A stretch of DNA of 64,000 nucleotides from Thermomonas sp. XSG (GTDB taxonomy: Bacteria; Pseudomonadota; Gammaproteobacteria; Xanthomonadales; Xanthomonadaceae), in assembly GCF_014678725.1 (NCBI RefSeq), contig NZ_CP061497.1, positions 496,001 through 560,000 on the forward strand. Direction: 5' to 3'. Shown in pieces: positions 44,887 through 53,327 of this stretch (the first letter of the stretch is position 1; every line of letters starts with the position of its first letter). The notes beneath the pieces are model-generated. The model saw only the letters and a program-made list of their open reading frames with translations. It ran no database searches and had not been told where the DNA came from. A program made the translations under genes and the position numbers.

Positions 44887-45480
44887 TCAGGCGGCTGCGT
44901 GCAGGTAGGAGGCGAGGCCGTCCAGCAGCATCTGTACGGAGATCGCCACGATCACCATGCCCATCAGGCGCTCGACTGCGGTCAGCACGCGCGTTCCCAG
45001 CAGCTTCTTGAGCCATGTGGCGGAAAACAGGATGGCAGCGGTTGCGCCCCAGGCCAGCACCAGCGCCAGCATCCAGTCGCCCATCCGGTCGGGCTCCTGG
45101 CTGCCCAGCAGCATCACCGCGGCCATGCCGGAGGGGCCGGCGATCATCGGGATCGCCAGCGGCACGATGAAGGGCTCCCCGCCCGGCACGTCCCCCATCA
45201 CCCCGTCGGCGGTCGGGAAGATCATCCGCAGGCCGATCAGGAACAGCACGATGCCGCCGGCGATGGAAACCGACTCCTGCCGCAGGTGCATCAGTTCCAG
45301 CGCGTACTGGCCGCCCCACAGGAACAGCATCAGCACCACCAGCGCGATCAGCAGCTCGCGCGCCAGCACCTTGCGCTGGCGGGCCGGCGGCAAGTCCTTG
45401 AGCACGCTCAGGAACACCGGGATGTTGCCCAGCGGATCGAGGATGAAGAACAGCAGCAGGGCGGCGGCGGCGACGGTCAT
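44887..45480 (-). CDS. MarC/YchE-family inner-membrane protein
   Basis: 197 residues, six membrane segments. MarC family (NAAT/YchE): [21 protein letters not shown] at the N-terminus and [16 protein letters not shown] in the middle are the repeated family motif (LDPLGNIP and AGPSGMA). Once thought linked to antibiotic resistance; some members are reported amino-acid permeases, substrate here unknown. ATG 45480 starts directly before the first helix; upstream in-frame codons are not hydrophobic. Confidence 0.9.
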   Translation of the reverse strand: MTVAAAALLLFFILDPLGNIPVFLSVLKDLPPARQRKVLARELLIALVVLMLFLWGGQYALELMHLRQESVSIAGGIVLFLIGLRMIFPTADGVMGDVPGGEPFIVPLAIPMIAGPSGMAAVMLLGSQEPDRMGDWMLALVLAWGATAAILFSATWLKKLLGTRVLTAVERLMGMVIVAISVQMLLDGLASYLHAAA

Positions 45481-45603
45481 CGGCGGATTCTCGCACGCAG
45501 GCGATGGCAGGGATATTGCGTGGAGGACGGCGATGCGCCCCGGTGGAACCATTCGACCACGGAGCCGGCGGGCGCCGGCTCCATGTGGGTACCGACGGCG
45601 CGA

Positions 45604-46341
45604 CTATCGCGACGAGACGTCGCGGATCGTGCCCCGCCAGGCCGCACCTGCAGGCGACAGCAACTCCACGCAGGCGCCAGCGTAGTCCGCGGCCGGACGC
45701 GCCTTCAGGTCGGCGTTCGCCTGGTAGGCCTTGGCACGCAGGTTGGTGCGCATCGGGCCGGGTTGCAGACCGCTGATGCGTGGGCCGTGCTCACCCAGTT
45801 CGGCCTGCAGCATGCGGACCAATGCCGCCTGTCCGGCCTGGGCGATGCCGTAGCCGCCCCAGAATGCGCCGCCGCTGCGGGCCGGGTCATCCAGCACGAA
45901 CACCGCCGCGCCGGCTTCCGATTTCGCCAGCAGCGGCAGGCAGGCCTGGGTGAGCCACCAGCGCGCGGTCAGGTCGACGTGGATCGCGCGGGCGAAGTCG
46001 GCCGGGTCGGTGTGGGACAACGGCGTCAGCCCCCTGAACTCGGCGGCGCAATGCAGCAGCCCGTCGAGGCGACCGAACTCCCCGTCGATGGCCTGGCCCA
46101 GCTGGTCGAAGTCGTCGGGCGACGCGCCTTCCAGGTCCAGCGGATACAGGATCGGCTCCGGGCCGACCGCTTTCACCGCGTCATACAGGCGGTTGAGCGG
46201 CGCCAGCTTGCGGCCGAGCAGCACCAGCGTGGCGCCGGCTTTCGCGCAGGCGACTGCCGCAGCCGACCCCAGTCCGCCGGCCGCGCCCGCGACCAGGACG
46301 ATGCGGCCATCCAGGGCCTGGTCCTGCGATACGTCCACCAT
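45604..46341 (-). CDS. YciK-like short-chain dehydrogenase with degenerate active site
   Basis: 245 residues, Rossmann SDR fold. The cofactor loop is GAAGGLG (residues 19-25) and the Arg after beta-2 (LLGRK) suggests NADP preference. The family catalytic Tyr is present (Tyr164 in GGYGIAQ), but the Lys four residues later is Gln168. The position of the catalytic Ser upstream reads LDD (150-152), and the NAG motif reads CAA (98-100). Therefore the Ser-Tyr-Lys triad is incomplete, and activity as a classical dehydrogenase is doubtful. Start ATG 46341 lies 2 bases after the grxD stop, so the pair is co-translated. Confidence 0.82.
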   Translation of the reverse strand: MVDVSQDQALDGRIVLVAGAAGGLGSAAAVACAKAGATLVLLGRKLAPLNRLYDAVKAVGPEPILYPLDLEGASPDDFDQLGQAIDGEFGRLDGLLHCAAEFRGLTPLSHTDPADFARAIHVDLTARWWLTQACLPLLAKSEAGAAVFVLDDPARSGGAFWGGYGIAQAGQAALVRMLQAELGEHGPRISGLQPGPMRTNLRAKAYQANADLKARPAADYAGACVELLSPAGAAWRGTIRDVSSR

Positions 46342-46343
46342 GC

Positions 46344-46667
46344 TCAGGCCTTCCGCGCGTCGGCGACCAGGCGCGCCAGTTCGCCGGACTCGGCCAGCTC
46401 CACGGTGATGTCGCAGCCGCCGATCAGTTCGCCGTTGATGAAAAGCTGCGGGAACGTCGGCCAGTCGGAAAACCGCGGCAGGTTGGCGCGGATCTCGGGT
46501 TCTTCCAGCACGTTGACGGTGTGCAGGTCGGTGGCGCCCGCGGCCTTCAACGCCTGCACCGCGCGGCTGGAAAAACCGCACATCGGGAACAGCGCGGTGC
46601 CCTTCATGAACAACACGATGGGATGGGCTTCAAGCTCGGCGCGGATGCGCTCTTCCACGGACGACAT
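46344..46667 (-). CDS. grxD: Monothiol glutaredoxin Grx4
   Basis: 107 residues. Monothiol CGFS glutaredoxin: motif C30-G-F-S33 in [20 protein letters not shown]-binding [19 protein letters not shown] follows (WPTFPQLFI and GGCDI quoted as diagnostic). It binds a [2Fe-2S] cluster with glutathione and traffics Fe-S clusters or senses iron with BolA. AGGAG lies 6 bases before ATG 46667. Divergent from Fe-superoxide dismutase, sharing a 133-base control region, and coupled to a dehydrogenase-like gene downstream. Confidence 0.95.
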   Translation of the reverse strand: MSSVEERIRAELEAHPIVLFMKGTALFPMCGFSSRAVQALKAAGATDLHTVNVLEEPEIRANLPRFSDWPTFPQLFINGELIGGCDITVELAESGELARLVADARKA

Positions 46668-46800
46668 TGGCAAAACTCCTGCAACGGTGTGGCCCGCGCG
46701 CTTCATCGCGCGGCAACGGACGAGGGGGATACAATCGCTAATTGTAATTGTTCGCGCGGCCCCGGCCGCATCCCCATCCGTCATGCACCAGGAGCTTTCC
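46668..46800. promoter_or_regulatory. Shared grxD/sodB divergent control region with inverted repeat
   Basis: Contains TACAAT (46730-46735, candidate -10 for sodB) and an inverted repeat ACAAT-N5-ATTGT (46731-46745). A second ATTGT follows at 46747-46751. It is AT-rich against a GC-rich background. Could bind an iron- or redox-responsive regulator; which one cannot be told. Confidence 0.5.
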
Positions 46801-47379
46801 GTGGCCATCGAACTGCCCGCCCTGCCCTACGACCGCACCGCCCTCGAGCCGCACATCTCCGCCGAGACGATCGACTTCCACTATGGCAAGCACCACCAGG
46901 CCTACGTGACCAACCTCAACAACATGATCGCGGGCACCGAGTTCGCCGACATGGCGCTGGAGGAGATCATCAGCAAGTCGCAGGGCGGCATGTTCAACAA
47001 CGCCGCGCAGGTGTGGAACCACACGTTCTACTGGAACTGCCTGAAGCCGGCCGGCGGCGGCGCGCCGGAAGGCAAGCTGGCCGACGCCATCAATGCCGCG
47101 TTCGGCAGCTTCGAGGCTTTCAAGGAAGCCTTCACCAAGACCGCCATCGGCACCTTCGGCTCCGGCTGGGCGTGGCTGGTGCAGCGCCCGGACGGCGCGC
47201 TGGCGCTGGTGAGTACGCCGAACGCAGCCACGCCGCTGACCGGCGAAGACACCCCGCTGCTGACCTGCGACGTGTGGGAGCACGCCTACTACATCGACTA
47301 CCGCAACGCCCGCCCGAAGTACGTGGAGGCGTTCTGGAACCTAGTGAACTGGGACTTCGCCGCGGCGCAGATGAAGTAA
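46801..47379 (+). CDS. sodB: Iron superoxide dismutase
   Basis: 192 residues. Fe/Mn-SOD fold with metal ligands His27, His74, Asp157 and His161. Fe-type identity is supported by Gln70 in [30 protein letters not shown]-like context and overall SodB-like length. Cytoplasmic superoxide removal. GTG start at 46801 with AGGAG 6 bases upstream gives the canonical N-terminus [14 protein letters not shown]; the in-frame ATG at 46783 lies before the ribosome site. Confidence 0.95.
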   Translation: MAIELPALPYDRTALEPHISAETIDFHYGKHHQAYVTNLNNMIAGTEFADMALEEIISKSQGGMFNNAAQVWNHTFYWNCLKPAGGGAPEGKLADAINAAFGSFEAFKEAFTKTAIGTFGSGWAWLVQRPDGALALVSTPNAATPLTGEDTPLLTCDVWEHAYYIDYRNARPKYVEAFWNLVNWDFAAAQMK

Positions 47380-47401
47380 GCCGCGCCACGCGCGACACGC
47401 G

Positions 47402-47425
47402 AACGGCCGGGGCGACCCGGCCGTT
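47402..47425 (+). terminator. Intrinsic terminator of sodB
   Basis: 10-bp perfect stem AACGGCCGGG (47402-47411) with complement (47416-47425), 4-base loop, followed by TTCATTT, 22 bases after the sodB stop. Confidence 0.85.
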
Positions 47426-47445
47426 TTCATTTGCCAGCCCGGGCC

Positions 47446-47955
47446 TCAGGCCAGCGGGGGACGTTCGCCCAGTTCGCGCATGCGCAGGACCAAGCCGATG
47501 CTGTAGTACAGGGTGTATGCCACCAGTGCGGCGGCGATCGCCATGGTCAGCACGCTGGGCTGCTGCTGCGCGCCCTGCATGCCGCCGCCTTGGGTGAAGC
47601 GCCAGATCATGCGCACGGCCAGCGCCAGCGTCAGCAGGCCGCCCACCCATGGACTCGGTATGTAGGTGCGCACGCCATTGCGCCACTCGGCATGGGTGTG
47701 GCGCAAGCCCACCCAGCCCAGCAGGACGCCCACTGCCGCGCCGCCCGCCATCGGCAGCAGCGCATGCGGGACGAAGGCGGCGGCCACCGCCAGCAGCAGC
47801 GCTACCAGCGTGATTAGCACCAAGCGTAACCAGGTGCGCTTCGGCTTCCACGCCTGCGGCCCGAAATTGCGCCGCACGCGCCTGTACAGCACCCAGCCGA
47901 CGAGCACCGGCATCGCGTAGGGCAGCATCTGGCTGGGTTGCAGGATCATCGGCAT
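47446..47955 (-). CDS. DUF1453-like membrane protein
   Basis: About 169 residues, five probable membrane segments. VLYRRVRRNFGPQAWKPKR after the first helix and EWRNGVRTYIPSPWVGGLL in the second half fit the DUF1453/CcdC-like proteins of xanthomonads. No catalytic motif is seen; function unknown. The start could be ATG 47955 or ATG 47949 (two codons apart); no clear ribosome site. Isolated between sodB (convergent) and purK. Confidence 0.75.
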   Translation of the reverse strand: MPMILQPSQMLPYAMPVLVGWVLYRRVRRNFGPQAWKPKRTWLRLVLITLVALLLAVAAAFVPHALLPMAGGAAVGVLLGWVGLRHTHAEWRNGVRTYIPSPWVGGLLTLALAVRMIWRFTQGGGMQGAQQQPSVLTMAIAAALVAYTLYYSIGLVLRMRELGERPPLA

Positions 47956-48022
47956 TCGCGGGCGCGGGTTTGCCCGCATCCTGACACGGATTGCCGCGAT
48001 CCCGCAGCGCCCGGCGCAGCGC

Positions 48023-49180
48023 TCAGCCGAGGCGTTCGATGACCGGCACGACCTGCGACCGACGATCCAGCGCATCGCCGACGCGCCGCAGCGCCTCGGC
48101 CAGCTCCTGCCGCGAGTCGGCGCGCAGCGTCGCGTGCCCGACCTTGCGCCCTTCGCGCGACGCCTTGCCGTAGTCGTGCCAGTGCCCACCGGCTTCGCGC
48201 AACACCGGTTCCGGATCCGGCATCTCGCCCAGCCAGTTGAGCATGCAGGCGTAGCCGACCATGCGGGTATCGCCGAGTGGCATTCCCAGCACCGCGCGCA
48301 GATGGTTCTGGAACTGGCTGGTCTCGCTGCCTTCGATGGTCCAATGCCCGGAGTTGTGCACGCGCGGCGCCATCTCGTTGGCCAGTAACTCGCCGTCACG
48401 GCAGAACAGCTCCAGCGCGAATACACCCACGTAGTCCAGCGCTTCCGCCAGCTTGCGCGCGTGCGACAGCGCGGTGGCGCGCAATGCGTCATCGACCTGC
48501 GCCGGGGCGAGACTGGCGGACAGCACGCCGTCGACGTGCCAGTTCTCGGTCAGCGGCCAGGCACGGAATTCACCGTCGCGACCACGCACCGCGACCACCG
48601 ACAGCTCGTGCTGGAAGGCGACGAAACCCTCGAGGATCAATCCCACCCGTGCCGCCTGCGCGCCGAGTGCGTCCCACGCGGCATCGACGTCGCCCGGCGA
48701 CTTGATGCGGAACTGGCCCTTGCCGTCGTAGCCCAGCCGGCGGGTCTTGAGAATGCAGGGGGTGCCGATTTCCGCCACCGCCGCCTGCAACTGCTCGCGG
48801 GTGTCGATGGCTGCAAACGGCGGCACGGGGATGCCCTGCTCGCGGAACAGGGTCTTCTCGGCCAGCCGATCCTGCGCCGTCGCCAGCGCGCGTGGGTTCG
48901 GGAATACCGGCACCCGCGCGGTCAGCCACTGCGCCGATTCCGCCGGTACGTTCTCGAAATCGAAGGTCGCCACGTCCACCCGGGCCGCGAATTCCGTCAG
49001 CGCGGACTGGTCGTTGTAGTCGCCCACCACCATCGGCGCGAACTGGCCGGCGCAGGCGTCGCCCACAGTGTCCAGCACCAGGAAGCGCAGCCCCAGCGGC
49101 GCGCCGGACAGCGCCATCATGCGCGCCAGCTGGCCGCCACCAAGGATGCCGACGGTGGTCAAATCACGCGGCTCGCTCAT
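48023..49180 (-). CDS. purK: N5-carboxyaminoimidazole ribonucleotide synthase
   Basis: 385 residues, ATP-grasp enzyme of purine synthesis: AIR plus ATP and bicarbonate gives N5-CAIR. N-terminal [38 protein letters not shown] (ATP-binding loop) and [25 protein letters not shown] (diagnostic [12 protein letters not shown]) are all standard. ATG 49180 overlaps the purE stop by 4 bases, consistent with the purE-purK operon known in many bacteria. Confidence 0.97.
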   Translation of the reverse strand: MSEPRDLTTVGILGGGQLARMMALSGAPLGLRFLVLDTVGDACAGQFAPMVVGDYNDQSALTEFAARVDVATFDFENVPAESAQWLTARVPVFPNPRALATAQDRLAEKTLFREQGIPVPPFAAIDTREQLQAAVAEIGTPCILKTRRLGYDGKGQFRIKSPGDVDAAWDALGAQAARVGLILEGFVAFQHELSVVAVRGRDGEFRAWPLTENWHVDGVLSASLAPAQVDDALRATALSHARKLAEALDYVGVFALELFCRDGELLANEMAPRVHNSGHWTIEGSETSQFQNHLRAVLGMPLGDTRMVGYACMLNWLGEMPDPEPVLREAGGHWHDYGKASREGRKVGHATLRADSRQELAEALRRVGDALDRRSQVVPVIERLG

Positions 49181-49683
49181 CGGCGCGGATCGTCGTGGGC
49201 CACGACGTCCTCGGTCTGTTTTGCACGGAACGCGGCCAGCGCCTCGGCGATCGACGGATGTTCGCCGGCCAGCATCGCCGCCGCGAACAGCGCCGCGTTG
49301 GCCGCGCCGGCATTGCCGATAGCGAAGGTGGCTACCGGGATGCCGGCCGGCATCTGCACGATCGACAACAGCGAATCCATGCCGTTCAACGCCTTGCTCT
49401 GCACCGGTACGCCCAGCACGGGCACGGCGGTCTTGGAGGCCAGCATGCCCGGCAGGTGGGCGGCCCCGCCGGCGCCGGCGATGATCGCGCGCAGGCCACG
49501 GGTGGCCGCGGTCTCGGCATAGGAGAACAGCACGTCGGGGGTGCGGTGGGCGGACACCACCCGCACCTCGTGCGGCACGCCCAACGCTTCCAGCCGCGAA
49601 GCAGCGTGCTGCATCGTCTCCCAGTCGGAGCGCGATCCCATGACGAGGCCGACCAGCGGTGCGGCGTTGTTGGCTGCGGACAT
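49177..49683 (-). CDS. purE: N5-CAIR mutase
   Basis: 168 residues. Class I PurE, converting N5-CAIR to [21 protein letters not shown] near the N-terminus, [21 protein letters not shown] and [27 protein letters not shown] (diagnostic [16 protein letters not shown]) are strongly conserved. Divergent from the Trm112-like gene with 60 bases between, which contains ATTCTA (49709-49714), a possible -10 for purE on the minus strand. Confidence 0.97.
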   Translation of the reverse strand: MSAANNAAPLVGLVMGSRSDWETMQHAASRLEALGVPHEVRVVSAHRTPDVLFSYAETAATRGLRAIIAGAGGAAHLPGMLASKTAVPVLGVPVQSKALNGMDSLLSIVQMPAGIPVATFAIGNAGAANAALFAAAMLAGEHPSIAEALAAFRAKQTEDVVAHDDPRR

Positions 49684-49743
49684 GACAATCCCCGGTCGCT
49701 AAAGACGTATTCTAACGGCCCCCGTTTCCCGTTGCCTCTGCCG

Positions 49744-50013
49744 ATGGATCGCAAGCTTCTCGACATCCTGGTCTGCCCCGCCACCCGCCAGCCGCTCTCG
49801 CTGCTGGACGCAGCCGGGCTGGATGCCCTCAACCGCGCCATCGCCGGCGGCGGCGTGAAGCGCGGCGACGGCAGCCCGCAGGCACAGCCGCTGCGCGCTG
49901 CCCTGCTGACCCGCGACCGCAAGACGGCCTACCGCATCGACGACGGCATTCCGGTGCTGTTGGCCGAAGAGGCGCTGGCCACGGCGCAGGTGCCGGACTT
50001 CCCCGCCGCATGA
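49744..50013 (+). CDS. Trm112-like (YcaR-type) small protein
   Basis: 89 residues. N-terminal LLDILVCPATRQPL and C-terminal AYRIDDGIPVLLAEEA match the Trm112/YcaR family, whose members act as small activators or zinc-ribbon proteins. Here only one Cys remains of the usual zinc ligands (Cys12), and there is a central insertion of about 30 residues relative to YcaR. Stop overlaps the nadC start (ATGA). Function unknown. Confidence 0.75.
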   Translation: MDRKLLDILVCPATRQPLSLLDAAGLDALNRAIAGGGVKRGDGSPQAQPLRAALLTRDRKTAYRIDDGIPVLLAEEALATAQVPDFPAA

Positions 50014-50888
50014 GCACACCGCGCTGCGCTCCGCCGCCAGCGGGTGTGGTCGCCGTCAACGTGGCGGCAGCGCTCGCCGAGGACATCGGCCCCGGCGATG
50101 CCACTGCCGCGCTGCTGGACGACAGCCCCGATAGCGCCTATCTGCTGTGCAAGGAAGACTGCGTGGTGGCCGGACGGCCGTGGTTCGACGCCTGCCACCG
50201 CGCGCTGGATCCCGACGTGCGCATCGACTGGCGCTGCGAGGAAGGCGACCGCATCGCCAAGGGCACCGTCATCGCCACCCTGGCCGGCCGCAACCGCGCG
50301 CTAGTCAGCGCCGAGCGCGCCTCGCTGAACTTCCTGCAGACCCTCAGCGGCACCGCCACCATCACCGCCCGGTACGTGGAGGCGGTGCGCGGCACCGGCG
50401 CCGCGATCCTGGACACCCGCAAGACCCTGCCCGGCTTGCGCGTGGCGCAGAAATACGCAGTCCGCGCCGGCGGCGGCATGAACCACCGTCTGGCCCTGTT
50501 CGACGCAGTGATGCTGAAGGAGAACCACGTGCGCGCGTTCGGCTCGGTGGCCGCGGCCATTGCGCGCGCGCGCGCCCTGCACCCCGCGCTGCCGCTGATC
50601 GTCGAAGTGGAAACGCTCGACGAGCTGCGCGAGGCCCTGGCGACCGGCTGCACCCGGGTGCTGATCGATGATTTCGACGCGGAGGCGCGGCGCGAAGCTG
50701 TACGTATCGCCAAGGGGGCGCCGTACCACGGGCGCATCCCGCTGGAAGTCTCCGGGGGTGTCGACCTGGACAGCCTACGCGGCATCGCCGAGGACGGCGT
50801 CGACTGCATTTCGATCGGCGCACTGACCAAGCACGTGCACGCGATCGACTTCTCGCTGAAGCTTGGCCCGCCGCCGCGCGCGGATTGA
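50010..50888 (+). CDS. nadC: Nicotinate-nucleotide diphosphorylase (carboxylating)
   Basis: 292 residues. Quinolinate phosphoribosyltransferase of NAD synthesis. Visible: EDIGPGDATAALL (N-terminal), ERASLNFLQTLSGTAT, DTRKTLPGLRVAQKYAVRAGGGMNHR (diagnostic TRKTLPGLR and KYAVRAGGG), MLKENHV, and VSGGVDLDSLRGIAEDGVDCISIG at the C-terminus. Translationally coupled to the upstream Trm112-like gene. nadA and nadB are not in the window. Confidence 0.96.
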   Translation: MSTPRCAPPPAGVVAVNVAAALAEDIGPGDATAALLDDSPDSAYLLCKEDCVVAGRPWFDACHRALDPDVRIDWRCEEGDRIAKGTVIATLAGRNRALVSAERASLNFLQTLSGTATITARYVEAVRGTGAAILDTRKTLPGLRVAQKYAVRAGGGMNHRLALFDAVMLKENHVRAFGSVAAAIARARALHPALPLIVEVETLDELREALATGCTRVLIDDFDAEARREAVRIAKGAPYHGRIPLEVSGGVDLDSLRGIAEDGVDCISIGALTKHVHAIDFSLKLGPPPRAD

Positions 50889-50889
50889 T

Positions 50890-51645
50890 TCAGCGCGACA
50901 GCCAGTAGGCCGCGCCAGCCAGCACCAGCACCAACGCCGCCAGCCATGGCCAACGGCTCGGCGCGGGCGCACCTTCGTCCCTGGCGCGCACCGGCTGGCC
51001 GGGCATCAGCAGCTGGAAGCGCTGGGTGTCGAAGCGGATCTCGTCGCCATGTACGGCCTGCGCCCGGGTGACCCGCTTGCCGTTGAGCCAAGTCCCGTTC
51101 GCCGAGCCAAGATCCTCGAGCAGCACTTCGTCACCCGCCGGGGTCAGCCGCGCATGCAGGCGCGAAACGCTGTCGAGCGGGATCCGCAGGCCGGCGTCCT
51201 CCGCACGGCCGATGGTGAGGCTGGCCTGCAGCGGAAAACTGCGGCCGAAGTGATCGCCCGACAGCCCGCGCAGGGCGAATTTCGGGACGACGGGCCGCAC
51301 CATCGTGGCATTGCGGTCGCCCGCGTCGGCATCGCGCGCGCCGGCATTCGGACCCGCGCCCTCGGCGGCATCCACCAGGCGGACGCGGCTGGCGGCCATG
51401 CCGAGCGTATCCCCCGGCCGCAACGCGATCAGGCCTTCGACCGGACGCTCGTTGACCAGCACCCGGGTGCCGGCGGGCACGCGCATCTGCACGCCCAGCG
51501 CACCCACCTGCAGTTCGCAGTGCAGCGGCTCGATCCCCTCGGCACCGATGACCACGTCGGCATCGGGCGCCGAGCCGAGCCGGTAGGCGCGTTGCTCAAG
51601 CAGCATCTGCGGGCGGTCGCCGTCGGGGAATACCAGTTTCATCAT
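50890..51645 (-). CDS. FHA-domain membrane-anchored protein
   Basis: 251 residues. A canonical forkhead-associated domain occupies about 140-205: IGR (145-147), SRLHA (161-165) and NGTWLNG (183-189), the phosphothreonine-binding signature. An upstream segment (about 20-90: LGSAPDADVVI, EPLHCEL, VLVNERPV) looks like a second, degenerate FHA fold lacking the SxxH and NG pattern. A single C-terminal helix (about 230-248) suggests membrane anchoring with the FHA domains cytoplasmic. Ser/Thr-kinase partner not in window. ATG 51645 or 51642 is the start. Confidence 0.83.
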   Translation of the reverse strand: MMKLVFPDGDRPQMLLEQRAYRLGSAPDADVVIGAEGIEPLHCELQVGALGVQMRVPAGTRVLVNERPVEGLIALRPGDTLGMAASRVRLVDAAEGAGPNAGARDADAGDRNATMVRPVVPKFALRGLSGDHFGRSFPLQASLTIGRAEDAGLRIPLDSVSRLHARLTPAGDEVLLEDLGSANGTWLNGKRVTRAQAVHGDEIRFDTQRFQLLMPGQPVRARDEGAPAPSRWPWLAALVLVLAGAAYWLSR

Positions 51646-51715
51646 CGTCCAGGACCTTGTGTCTTCCATGTCGAGCGGCTTGCGCTTGCGATCGGGTGCC
51701 ACCACATTAGCGGCC

Positions 51716-52051
51716 ATGCCGACTTTACTGATTCTAATGATCGTGGGCGTCACGGCGTTCTTCATGTTCACCGCCGCCCGCGCTGCCGCCGAACGCGCCG
51801 CCGAGATCGGTCGCGATGCCTGCGCCGCCGCCGGCGTGCAATGGCTGGACCAGTCGGTGCACGCCAGTGGCCTGCGCCTGCGCCGCAGGGACGACGGCTG
51901 GCTGGGGTTCGAACGCAGCTTCCATTTCGAATATTCCGAGGATGGCCAGGACCGCCACGTCGGCCGGGTGGTGCTGCTTGGCGGCAAGCTGGTCGGTTTC
52001 AGCGGCCCGACACGTGCGGCCCAGTCCGTGGTGCGCGGCTTCCATCACTAG
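51716..52051 (+). CDS. DUF3301-domain membrane protein
   Basis: 111 residues. One N-terminal membrane helix (LLILMIVGVTAFFMF), then RAAAERAAEIGRDACAAAGVQWLDQSV, LRLRRRDDGWLGFERSFHFEYS and GRVVLLGGKLVGF, the DUF3301 pattern common in xanthomonads. Function unknown. ATG 51716 is directly before the helix. Divergent from the FHA gene and convergent with sspB. Confidence 0.85.
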   Translation: MPTLLILMIVGVTAFFMFTAARAAAERAAEIGRDACAAAGVQWLDQSVHASGLRLRRRDDGWLGFERSFHFEYSEDGQDRHVGRVVLLGGKLVGFSGPTRAAQSVVRGFHH

Positions 52052-52111
52052 CAATGGCCGCTCGCTCCCGGACCCGGAAATGTGGCTGTAGCAGCGACGG
52101 GCAGGCCGCCG

Positions 52112-52573
52112 CTACTTGACGATGCGCAGGTGTGCACCCCGCTTGGGCGGGTCCGCCTGCGGCGGGGTGTCGTCACCGTTTTCGGAAACGGCGGGGACCG
52201 CCCCGGCATCCGCATCGACCTCGCCGGGCTCCCCCGCCTGCAGGTCCGCCGGCAAGGCCATCCCCTGCCCCGTTTCACGCGCGTAGACGGCGATCACAGC
52301 GGCCATCGGCACCACCACGGACTGGCTGACGCCACCGAAACGAGCGGAGAAGCGCAGCGCATCGTTGTCCATCTCCAGCCGCGCAACGGCCCGCTCGGCG
52401 ATGTTGAGCACGACTTGCCCATCCTTGACCGCGTGCGCAGGTACCCGGACGCCGGGCATGCGCGCGTCCACCAGCACGTGCGGGGTCATGCCGTTGTCGG
52501 CGATCCACTCGTACAGCGCACGCAGCAGGTACGGGCGCTGGCTGGACATCGGCGGCAGGACCGGCTCGCCCAT
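52112..52573 (-). CDS. sspB: ClpXP protease specificity-enhancing factor SspB
   Basis: 153 residues. SspB delivers ssrA-tagged and other substrates to ClpXP. N-terminal domain SSQRPYLLRALYEWIADNGMTPHVLVDA is diagnostic (RPYLLRALYEWI; TPHVLVDA), with the beta sandwich VVLNIAERAVARLEMDNDALRFSARFGG. A Pro/Asp-rich linker leads to the ClpX-binding C-terminal peptide RGAHLRIVK. The start ATG at 52573 shares its A with the sspA stop (TGATG), so translation is coupled. Confidence 0.96.
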   Translation of the reverse strand: MGEPVLPPMSSQRPYLLRALYEWIADNGMTPHVLVDARMPGVRVPAHAVKDGQVVLNIAERAVARLEMDNDALRFSARFGGVSQSVVVPMAAVIAVYARETGQGMALPADLQAGEPGEVDADAGAVPAVSENGDDTPPQADPPKRGAHLRIVK

Positions 52574-53211
52574 CAGAGCGACAACTCGCGCAGGTTCTTT
52601 TCCTGGTCGGTAAGGCTGCGCACGAAACCCGGGTTGCGGAAGATGCGGTTGCCGTACTCCTCGATCACCTTGCCATCCTTCGGCAACGGCACGCCCAAGG
52701 CTTCCAGTCGCCAGATGATCGGCGCCATCGCGCAGTCGGCGAGGCTCATTTCGCCGTTGAGGAAGAACTTGTAGGCCTTGAACAGCGGCACCGACTGCGC
52801 AAGCAGCTCCTTCAGGCGCTTGCGGCCGGCTTCGGCCTGCTGCTTGTTGCCCAGCTGGATGGCCTGCACCTGCGGTACCCAGTCGTGTTCGATGCGCAGC
52901 ATCGCCAGGCGCAGGCGCGCGCGCGCCAGCGGCTCCACCGGCATCAGCGGCGGATGCGGATAGCGCTCGTCGAGGTACTCGCTGACCACGCTTGCCGCGT
53001 ACAGGACCAGGTCGCGTTCGACCAGCGTTGGCACCGAGTGGTACGGATTCAGATCGATCAGGTCCTCTGGCGGACTCTGCGGATCGACGGGAATGAGGTC
53101 GTAGGTGACGCCCTTGGCCGCCAGCACCAGCCGGACGCGGTGACAGAGAACATCGTCGACAGCGGAAAACAGGGTCAAGGCATTACGCATGCGCGGACTC
53201 ACAGCCATCAT
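52573..53211 (-). CDS. sspA: Stringent starvation protein A
   Basis: About 212 residues. GST-fold RNA-polymerase-associated regulator. MRNALTLFSAVDDVLCHRVRLVL at the N-terminus, VDPQSPPEDLIDLNPYHSVPTL (PYHSVPTL conserved), and the helical domain with EMSLADCAMAPIIWRL fit SspA. The GST catalytic residue is not conserved. ATG 53211 with GGAG 8 bases upstream is preferred; an in-frame GTG (53220) and ATG (53208) are near. Follows petC, sspA-sspB order as in many proteobacteria. Confidence 0.94.
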   Translation of the reverse strand: MMAVSPRMRNALTLFSAVDDVLCHRVRLVLAAKGVTYDLIPVDPQSPPEDLIDLNPYHSVPTLVERDLVLYAASVVSEYLDERYPHPPLMPVEPLARARLRLAMLRIEHDWVPQVQAIQLGNKQQAEAGRKRLKELLAQSVPLFKAYKFFLNGEMSLADCAMAPIIWRLEALGVPLPKDGKVIEEYGNRIFRNPGFVRSLTDQEKNLRELSL

Positions 53212-53252
53212 CAGGACCACTCCCGCGCCCGGCCGTTGCCGGACGCACCTGC

Positions 53253-53275
53253 GCCGCCCGCACGATGCGGGCGGC
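53253..53275 (-). terminator. Hairpin between petC and sspA
   Basis: 9-bp perfect stem GCCGCCCGC (53253-53261) with complement (53267-53275), 5-base loop, between the petC stop and sspA start. No T tract on the minus strand; may attenuate rather than end transcription. Confidence 0.45.
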
Positions 53276-53327
53276 AGTCAAGCTTCGTTCCCCATGGCGG
53301 GCGTCCCTGCCATCAGCAGCTGCCCCG

